Shown one piece after another: positions 6,471 through 11,792 of a DNA stretch of 11,792 nt. Each line of letters opens with the position of its first letter. The stretch's first letter is position 1. This DNA is from DATHBR01 sp036389955 (lineage in GTDB: Bacteria; Myxococcota; Myxococcia; Myxococcales; Myxococcaceae). The stretch lies in assembly GCA_036389955.1 (NCBI GenBank), contig DASVVJ010000084.1:1-11792 (forward strand). The letters run 5' to 3'. Both the position numbers and the translations under genes were made by a program. Under the pieces are notes generated by a model. That model was not told where the DNA came from and did no database searches. It saw only the letters and a list, made by a program, of their open reading frames with translations.

Positions 6471-9400
6471 TCAGACGCGCTTGAGCTGCGGGGCCCGCTC
6501 GAGCAGCCGGGCCAGGAACACGTCCGACACCTTCTCCAGCACCGTGTTGCCGCGCAGGCGCTGGTTGAGGTTCACGAAGTCCACCTGGTCCAGCTTCTGG
6601 TCCTGGTTGAAGCAGGAGAACACCCACGTCTCCTTGCCCGTCACCGGGTCCACGTGCTTCTGCAGGCACTGCGCGCAGATCTCCTTCATCATGCACTGCA
6701 TCGGCGAGTTGATGGAGCCAATCGCCTCGTGCTCGGGCTTGAGGTACGGCTGCAGCACCGTGTGGCGGGCCTGCTGCACCGCCTTCATCATCCGGTCCGA
6801 GCCGATGGCGATGATGCGGTCCACCTCGTTCAGGGAGATGACGGGCTTGGGCCCCAGCTTGTCCTGCGCGTACGCCAGCATGGCCTGCACGACGTTGCCC
6901 CGGAACGCCGAGTCCTGCGGGCGCCGCGGCTCAATCGTCTCTCCGCTGTCCACGCTCCAGACGATCTGATCGGTGCCCGCTTCGATCTCGTCCTGCTTGA
7001 AGCTGTCCACCTTCTGCCGGTAACCGGCGAAGTAGATGACGCGGCAGCCCGCGGCCTTGAGCGAGCGGGCGATGGAGAAGAGCACCGCGTTGCCCAGGCC
7101 GCCGCCTACCAGCACCACCGTCTCGTTGTGGGCGATCTCCGTGGGCGTGCCGGTGGGGCCCATGAGCACCACGGGCTCACCGGGCCGCAGCGCGGCGCAC
7201 AGGCGCGAGGAGGAGCCCATCTCGAGGACGATGGTCCCCATCAGCCCCTTCTCCTTGTCCACCCAGGCGCCGGTGAGGGCCAGGCCCTCCATCGTCAACT
7301 TCATGTCGTCCACCACGGGCGCCATCCGCTCGTAGTTCTGCAGCCGGTAGAACTGGCCAGGCTCGAAGTGGCCTGCGGCGAACGGCGCCTTCACCACCAC
7401 CTCCACGATGGTGGGTGTGAGCCGGTTGACGGCCACCACCGTGGCGTTGAACGCCTCGTCCAGCTTGGCGAAGTGGCCGGAGAGCTTCTCCTCCCGCTGA
7501 AGCTGGGACAGCTCGTCCGTGAAGTCCGTGGCCGCCAGCTCCTTCGCGTAGAGCGCGGACACCTGCGGGTGCCCGTCCTTGGCGCTGGCCATGGCCTTCA
7601 CCACGTTGCCCGCGTACGTCGGGTGGTTGTCTCCGTAGAAGGAGATGAACCGCCCGTCCTTCTTGTACGAGGTGAAGAAGCCCGCCTTGTTTGCCAGGTC
7701 CTCGTTGGGCGGCACCGGCTTGAGGTTGAAGCTGTCGCCAGCCTCCTCCAGCTCGAAGCCCTGGAAGTACTCGCCGTTGGCGTCCAATTGGAACGTGCCC
7801 GGGTACTCCTTCTCGTAGGTGACGTTGGGCGAGGTGCCCGCCGCCACGCACACCGTGCGCGCCGGCAGCTCGAAGAACTCGCCGCTACCCTTGAGCTTGC
7901 CGTCCTTCGTCACCATGCGCTCGAAGCGGATGCCCCGCACCGCGCCGCTGGCGTCCGGCAGCGCCTCCACCGGGCTCATGCGCTCGATGAAGCGGATGCC
8001 CTCTTCCAGCGCCTTCACCACCTCTTCATGGTTGAGCCGGTAGGCGGGGGACTCCGTGAGGCTGCGGCGGTACACCAGGCTCACGCCGCCCCAGCTTCGC
8101 ACCAGCTTGATGAGGTCCGGGTTGCGCCCTTCGGCGGAGGCCCGCTCCCGCTCGGCGCGCACCGCGCGGCCGTGCTCCAGGAACGTCTGGTAGGTGATGC
8201 GCTCCTCGGCGTCCAGCCGGGCCAGCACCGCCTCCTCGCCGATGTCCGCCGCCAGCCGCTCGTGCCGCTCCAGCGTGCGCTCCACCTGCACCGGGTAATA
8301 GGCCATCAGCTCCGTGGCCGTGTCGATGCCCGTGAGGCCGCCGCCAATCACGATGGCGGGCAGCTGCACCTGGAGGTTCGCCAGCGAGTCGCGCTTGAAG
8401 GCGCCCGTGAGCTGCAGCGCCATCAGGAAGTCGCTCGCCTTGCGGATGCCCCGGATGAGGTTGTTCTTCATCCCGATGATGGTGGGGCGGCCCGCGCCCG
8501 CCGCGATGGCGATGTGGTCAAAGCCCAGCGCCCACGCGTCATCGATCGTCAGCGTGCCACCGAAGCGCACGCCGCCGTAGATGCGCAGGTTCTCCCGCCG
8601 CGCCAGCGTCAGGTGGATGAGGGTGAGGAAGTTCTTGTCCCAGCGAACGGTGATGCCGTACTCGGACACGCCGCCGAAGCCCTCGAGCACACGCTCGTCC
8701 AGCTCGCGGGTGAGCGCGTTCCAGCTATGAATGGGCTTGAGCGCCTTGCCGTTGCGGCCCACCAGCTCGTCCTCGAAGGGCTCGATCTTCAGGCCGTCCA
8801 TGCCGGTGACGCCGAAGCCCTCGTTGAGCAGGTAGTGCGCCAGCGTGTAGCCCGCCGGCCCCAGGCCCACCACGAGCACGTTGCGGCCCCGGTACGGCAG
8901 CGCGTACGGGCGGCGCCAGTTGATCGGGTTCCACCGCGTGAGCAGGCCGTAGATTTCGAAGCCCCAGGGCAGGTCCAGCACGTCGGTGAGCGTGGCCGTC
9001 TCGGCCAGCGGGATGTTCACCGGCTCCTGCTTCTGGAAGATGCAGGCCTTCATGCAGTCATTGCAGATGCGGTGGCCAGTGCCCGGGCACATGGGGTTGT
9101 CCAGGATGACCATGGCCAGCGCGGCCACCGAGTCGCCCTCGCGCTTGAGGGCGTGGGCCTCGGAGATGCGCTCATCCAGCGGGCAGCCGGTGAGCGGGAT
9201 GCCCAGCGGGTTCTTCTTGTAGCTGTGGCCCTCGGCCACCGGGTCCTTCGCCACGAAGCCCTTGGAGCACGAGTCCTTCTCGCGCTCGTGGCAGATGACG
9301 CAGTAGTCCACCTCGTTCATCACGTCGCGCTTGGTGCCGCGGCGATCGGTCAGCTTGAAGCCGTCGCGGAAGCGCAGGTGGTGCTCGGGGCCCTCGGTCA

Positions 9401-10250
9401 CCTCGGGCAGGTTCGGGTCCGGCCGGTGCAGCTGCACGAGCTGGTCGAACACCAGCGGCTTGGGCACGCGGTGCGTGGGCCAGGCGTGGAACAGCTCCTT
9501 GGCCTCGGGGTGCAGCGCGCGGGCGTACGTCCAGCGGTCCGCCAGCGAGAGCAGGGCGCGCACCGCCTGCAGCTCCGCCGCGTCGTCGCCGTGGGTCACC
9601 AGGCTGGAGCCAAAGGCCTCGCGGCCCTCGGCAGTGGAGAGCAGCGCGGTGCGCAGCGCCACCCAGCGGGCGCGCAGGGGCTCGGCGCGCGCCTGGTGCT
9701 CGGCGGGCAGGTTGCCGCCGAACAGGCGCTCCAGGTCCATCAGCGTGAGGACGGACTCGGCCAGGCCCCGCTCCACGTCGCTCTGGTTCATCGTCTCCGG
9801 GAAGCCCAGCTGCAGCAGCAGGCGCATCCGGGCATCCAGCGAGGGGTACTCGGCCAGCGTGGGCCGGTCCGGCGCGCCCTTCTTGAAGACGCGGCGGGTG
9901 ATGAAGTCGCGCTTGAAGTCGAACAGCGGCAGCTCGCCCGTGAGGCTCCGGGCCAGCGCTTCCTTCTCCTGGTCGATGTTGAAGAGCCGGGCGATGAAGG
10001 CGCCCACGTGGCGCGACATGCGGATCAGCAAGTCCGACTCCGCCGGGCCCTTGAGGCTGGTGCCCCCGGACTTGCGGTACGCCTCGAAGGCCTGGAAGAG
10101 CTCGGGCTCGCGCTCGGTGAGCCAGGCGTCGAAGCGCTCGGAGAGCCGGCGCAGCCCGCGGGGACGGTACAGGTCCTCGAAGGTGAACCCGGGAATTCCC
10201 AGGGTCAACGTGGGGCTGGAGTCGTTCGTCTGAGCAGTCGAGGGGCGCAT
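6471..10250 (-). CDS. Fused NfnB/GltD-like and NfnA/PyrK-like flavoprotein
   Basis: A 1259-residue multi-domain oxidoreductase. Residues 1 to about 310 are a mostly helical region I do not recognise. Residues 317-403 hold eight Cys (317, 320, 328, 356, 388, 396, 399, 403) including GCPLDERISEAH, matching the two 4Fe-4S sites of the GltD N-terminal domain. A GltD/NfnB-type fold follows, with VLVVGLGPAGYTLA (462-467, FAD) and AIVIGGGLTGID (636-641, NAD(P)H). Residues 933-1180 form a ferredoxin-reductase-like module (GHFEPGQFYRL for flavin, VVLVGGGLGNAVLF for nicotinamide nucleotide). C1186, C1192, C1195 and C1213 form the PyrK-type 2Fe-2S motif. This is the content of NfnAB, which couples NADH, NADPH and ferredoxin by electron bifurcation, in one chain in B-A order. 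Bifurcation here is inference. There is no clear ribosome binding site at ATG 10250. Confidence 0.9.
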   Translation of the reverse strand: MRPSTAQTNDSSPTLTLGIPGFTFEDLYRPRGLRRLSERFDAWLTEREPELFQAFEAYRKSGGTSLKGPAESDLLIRMSRHVGAFIARLFNIDQEKEALARSLTGELPLFDFKRDFITRRVFKKGAPDRPTLAEYPSLDARMRLLLQLGFPETMNQSDVERGLAESVLTLMDLERLFGGNLPAEHQARAEPLRARWVALRTALLSTAEGREAFGSSLVTHGDDAAELQAVRALLSLADRWTYARALHPEAKELFHAWPTHRVPKPLVFDQLVQLHRPDPNLPEVTEGPEHHLRFRDGFKLTDRRGTKRDVMNEVDYCVICHEREKDSCSKGFVAKDPVAEGHSYKKNPLGIPLTGCPLDERISEAHALKREGDSVAALAMVILDNPMCPGTGHRICNDCMKACIFQKQEPVNIPLAETATLTDVLDLPWGFEIYGLLTRWNPINWRRPYALPYRGRNVLVVGLGPAGYTLAHYLLNEGFGVTGMDGLKIEPFEDELVGRNGKALKPIHSWNALTRELDERVLEGFGGVSEYGITVRWDKNFLTLIHLTLARRENLRIYGGVRFGGTLTIDDAWALGFDHIAIAAGAGRPTIIGMKNNLIRGIRKASDFLMALQLTGAFKRDSLANLQVQLPAIVIGGGLTGIDTATELMAYYPVQVERTLERHERLAADIGEEAVLARLDAEERITYQTFLEHGRAVRAERERASAEGRNPDLIKLVRSWGGVSLVYRRSLTESPAYRLNHEEVVKALEEGIRFIERMSPVEALPDASGAVRGIRFERMVTKDGKLKGSGEFFELPARTVCVAAGTSPNVTYEKEYPGTFQLDANGEYFQGFELEEAGDSFNLKPVPPNEDLANKAGFFTSYKKDGRFISFYGDNHPTYAGNVVKAMASAKDGHPQVSALYAKELAATDFTDELSQLQREEKLSGHFAKLDEAFNATVVAVNRLTPTIVEVVVKAPFAAGHFEPGQFYRLQNYERMAPVVDDMKLTMEGLALTGAWVDKEKGLMGTIVLEMGSSSRLCAALRPGEPVVLMGPTGTPTEIAHNETVVLVGGGLGNAVLFSIARSLKAAGCRVIYFAGYRQKVDSFKQDEIEAGTDQIVWSVDSGETIEPRRPQDSAFRGNVVQAMLAYAQDKLGPKPVISLNEVDRIIAIGSDRMMKAVQQARHTVLQPYLKPEHEAIGSINSPMQCMMKEICAQCLQKHVDPVTGKETWVFSCFNQDQKLDQVDFVNLNQRLRGNTVLEKVSDVFLARLLERAPQLKRV

Positions 10251-10274
10251 AGCACTGGTGGTGTAAGAGGTAAC

Positions 10275-10351
10275 CCTGGGAAACGGCTCCCAAATCGCGC
10301 CTATTTCGCGGGACCCCGCCCGGAAAGCAAGCGGGCAGGGGGTTTCCCAGG
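10275..10351. repeat. Inverted repeat upstream of the flavoprotein gene
   Basis: CCTGGGAAAC (10275-10284) and GTTTCCCAGG (10342-10351) are perfect 10-bp inverted copies separated by 57 bases. The interior can form its own smaller GC-rich hairpin (GCCCG with CGGGC around 10318-10340). The repeat begins 25 bases upstream of the flavoprotein ATG, so it could be an operator, a leader RNA fold that controls that gene, or a weak structure without a role. Confidence 0.5.
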
Positions 10352-10423
10352 TGTCGCGGCAATGGGAGCGATTCCCCTGGCTTCAGCCGGGGGCCCCCGA
10401 GCCGCGGTCCTCGATGCTCGAAG

Positions 10424-10472
10424 CTCAAAGAAATGAAACGCGCCGGCAGCCATGGGCGGCTTGCCGGCGCGT
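10424..10472 (-). terminator. Intrinsic terminator of the 11-residue-repeat gene
   Basis: Read on the minus strand, ACGCGCCGGC (10472-10463) pairs with GCCGGCGCGT (10447-10438). The stem extends by AGCC/GGCT past a one-base bulge. The T-rich sequence TTTCATTTCTTTG follows. It lies 45 bases after the stop codon of the upstream gene, so the repeat-protein gene and the flavoprotein gene are probably separate transcription units. Confidence 0.75.
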
Positions 10473-10516
10473 GGGAGATGACAGGGGGTCAGCACCGGGG
10501 TGCTGGCACCTGAAGC

Positions 10517-11356
10517 TCAGTTCTGGGTACCGAAGAAGTTGTTCGCGATGTCCGCGATGGTGCCGACGACGCCGCCGACCTGGCTGACCACGGGGATGTT
10601 GGTGGCGCCCAGGATGGAGCCCGCGGCGGTGATGCCGGAGAGCACCTTGTCGGTGGTGTTGGCCGAGGGGTCCCTCATCGTCTGCACGAAGTTGTAGCTG
10701 TCCACCGCCGCCGCGGCCACGTTCAGGCCGGGCACCAGGCGGGAGGCCGCCTTGCCCGCGGTGCGGCCCGCCAGGCCCGCCGCGTCCACAGCCACGGTCG
10801 GCACCGTCAGCAGCGCCTTGGGGTTGCCGGTGATGACGTCCGCCGCGGCGCCCGCCGCGCCCGCCACACGGCCCGCCACGTCGAACGCCCTGCGGGCGCC
10901 GGCCGTCAGCCGCGAGTCAATGGCGTTGGAGAGCGTGCCGTGCGCGTTCGCGACGCGGCCCACGGCGTTCTGCACGGCCTGCGGCGTCACGCGGCGCACG
11001 CCATCCGCGATCCGGTCGGTCGCACGCACCACCGGAGCCGCGGCGTTATCAATCGCCCGGGCCGTGCGCTGCGCGGTGTCGGTGGCGACCCGGCGGGCGT
11101 CCTGGAAGGTGTCACGCACCTGCGTATTCACGTTGGCGGCGGTGCGCTGAACGTTCTGGCTCACGTTGGAGGCAGTGCGCTGAACGTTCTGGCTCACGTT
11201 GGCGGCGGTGCGCTGAACGTTCTGGCTCACGTTAGCGGCGGTGCGCTGAACGTTCTGGCTCACGTTCCTGACCTGCTGCGTCACGGTCCGGGTAGCATTC
11301 TGAGTTACGTTGCGAGCAGTGCGCGTCAGTCCAGAAACAAATCCACCGATGCCCAT
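10517..11356 (-). CDS. 11-residue-repeat protein with hydrophobic C-terminus
   Basis: A 279-residue protein I do not recognise. ATG 11356 has a strong ribosome binding site (AAAGGAGA). Residues 31-74 are four copies of NVSQNVQRTAA. Weaker 11-residue copies extend before (NVTQNATRTVT) and after (NVNTQVRDTFQ, DARRVATDTAQ, RTARAIDNAAA) to about residue 120. The 11-residue period with Val and Ala on one face and Gln, Asn and Arg on the other suggests a long amphipathic or coiled helix, as in LEA or apolipoprotein-type repeats. Residues 155-279 are Ala/Gly/Val-rich with hydrophobic stretches (VAGAAGAAADVI, KVLSGITAAGSILGATNIPV, VGGVVGTIADIANNFFG) that could insert into a membrane. There is no signal peptide. 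A membrane-active, pore-like or envelope-binding role is possible but unproved. The gene has its own terminator. Confidence 0.82.
   Translation of the reverse strand: MGIGGFVSGLTRTARNVTQNATRTVTQQVRNVSQNVQRTAANVSQNVQRTAANVSQNVQRTASNVSQNVQRTAANVNTQVRDTFQDARRVATDTAQRTARAIDNAAAPVVRATDRIADGVRRVTPQAVQNAVGRVANAHGTLSNAIDSRLTAGARRAFDVAGRVAGAAGAAADVITGNPKALLTVPTVAVDAAGLAGRTAGKAASRLVPGLNVAAAAVDSYNFVQTMRDPSANTTDKVLSGITAAGSILGATNIPVVSQVGGVVGTIADIANNFFGTQN
11135..11266 (-). repeat. Four tandem 33-bp repeats inside the coding region
   Basis: Four direct copies of a 33-bp unit lie at 11135-11167, 11168-11200, 11201-11233 and 11234-11266. The first and third are identical, the second differs at two bases and the fourth at one. 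Each unit encodes exactly eleven residues and contains the palindrome GAACGTTC. The near identity points to recent expansion, and copy number may differ between strains. Confidence 0.95.
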
Positions 11357-11417
11357 GGTCGATCTCCTTTACCGCGTAAGTTTGGGTGAGCAGGGGCGGG
11401 GGCCGCCATGCCCTACG

Positions 11418-11452
11418 TAAGTACTTATCGCAGTCGGCGAGAATAAGTTTCC
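11418..11452 (-). promoter_or_regulatory. Palindrome and possible ECF-like promoter of repeat gene
   Basis: A perfect 10-bp palindrome, TAAGTACTTA (11418-11427), lies about 60 bases upstream of the repeat-protein ATG. Overlapping it on the minus strand, GATAAG (11429-11424) could be a -10, preceded by TGC. GGAAACTT (11452-11445) sits 17 bases further up and resembles an ECF sigma factor -35. TAAGT also recurs at about 11377 and 11444. This may be an operator-plus-promoter for the gene; the assignment is tentative. Confidence 0.3.
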
Positions 11453-11564
11453 TCAGGGATTTCTCGGCATGGTGACCTACCTTGGCACACATCACCGACG
11501 CAAGGAGTGCACAGCGGCCCGGGGTGTGCGTAGTAGCTTGATTCCCCTAGGGTAAGGAGACGCG

Positions 11565-11792
11565 ATGGGCACTTCGTCGGGAGATGGGAAGGGCAGTAAG
11601 GCGGCACAGTCGGAAGGCGATCTGCAGGGGCATCTGCTGCTGGCGCGGCGGCAGTCCCGGCCCCTGGTGCTGGATGACCGCTCGATCATGCTGCCCCCTC
11701 TGGAGCCGCCGTCCCTGGAGGGGCTCAAGGTGGCGACGCCTGCGATCGCGCCGGTGACGCCGGAGGAGCTCTACGCGCGCTTCCAGGAGCTG
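11565..11792 (+). CDS. Partial protein, N-terminus only, function uncertain
   Basis: ATG 11565 follows AAGGAGA at five bases, and the frame is open for 76 codons to the right edge. The product starts with a polar, flexible stretch (MGTSSGDGKGSKAAQSEGDL). It then reads ARRQSRPLVLDDRSIMLPPL, followed by LEGLKVATPAIAPVTPEELYARFQEL. The last part faintly resembles the linker and start of trigger-factor-like peptidyl-prolyl isomerase domains (GL-V--P----VT-EEL---F-EL), but this is a weak impression on few residues. There is no signal peptide or membrane segment in the visible part. It is divergent from the 11-residue-repeat gene across a 208-base gap that also holds a CCCTAGGG palindrome (11545-11552). 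Confidence 0.7.
   Translation, partial: MGTSSGDGKGSKAAQSEGDLQGHLLLARRQSRPLVLDDRSIMLPPLEPPSLEGLKVATPAIAPVTPEELYARFQEL

Noticed and set aside
6465..10436. Plus-strand open frame of 1323 codons opposite the flavoprotein gene
   Set aside because: It mirrors a gene with clear domains and motifs. The translation is rich in His, Val, Leu and Arg without recognisable domains, and no ribosome binding site is seen. It reflects high GC content at third positions.
11484..11498. Possible sigma-54 promoter (TGGCAC near 11483)
   Set aside because: The -12 GC element is missing at the required spacing.

Overview
The window is GC-rich, with strong G/C third-position bias. It has the layout of a myxobacterial chromosome (Myxococcota; Archangiaceae or Myxococcaceae seem most likely). 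The assignment rests on the base composition, the extended S2 protein, the short EF-Ts, and the mix of a degenerate Rec-GGDEF-like protein, a lipoprotein and a very large fused flavoprotein. The species cannot be fixed from the sequence alone.

Left part (1-4738): a membrane-protein gene runs off the left edge on the minus strand (1-141). A 416-base intergenic region follows, with one perfect DnaA-box sequence and a possible ribosomal promoter. Next comes the classic translation/nucleotide cluster rpsB - tsf - pyrH - frr on the plus strand. Intrinsic-terminator-like hairpins sit between rpsB and tsf and between tsf and pyrH, so the cluster is probably read in graded or independent units. Nine bases after frr lies a protein with a receiver-like domain and a GGDEF-like domain. 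Both have lost their signature residues, which suggests a non-catalytic regulator co-transcribed with frr.

Middle (4754-6468): a minus-strand pair overlapping by four bases encodes a SixA-type histidine phosphatase and a frataxin (CyaY). Divergent from it is a small coiled-coil lipoprotein.

Right part (6471-11792): a 1259-residue minus-strand flavoprotein combines a GltD/NfnB-like half (two Cys clusters, two dinucleotide-binding folds) with a PyrK/NfnA-like half (ferredoxin-reductase fold and a four-Cys 2Fe-2S motif). It also carries about 300 N-terminal residues of unknown function. Upstream is a minus-strand gene for a 279-residue protein with nearly perfect 11-residue (33-bp) repeats and a glycine-rich hydrophobic C-terminus, ending in a clear terminator. 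A new plus-strand gene begins at 11565 and is cut by the right edge.

There is no tRNA, rRNA, CRISPR array, insertion sequence or phage gene that I can support. The least explained items are the fused Nfn-like flavoprotein, the 11-residue-repeat protein with its palindromic promoter region, and the pseudo-receiver/pseudo-GGDEF protein linked to frr.
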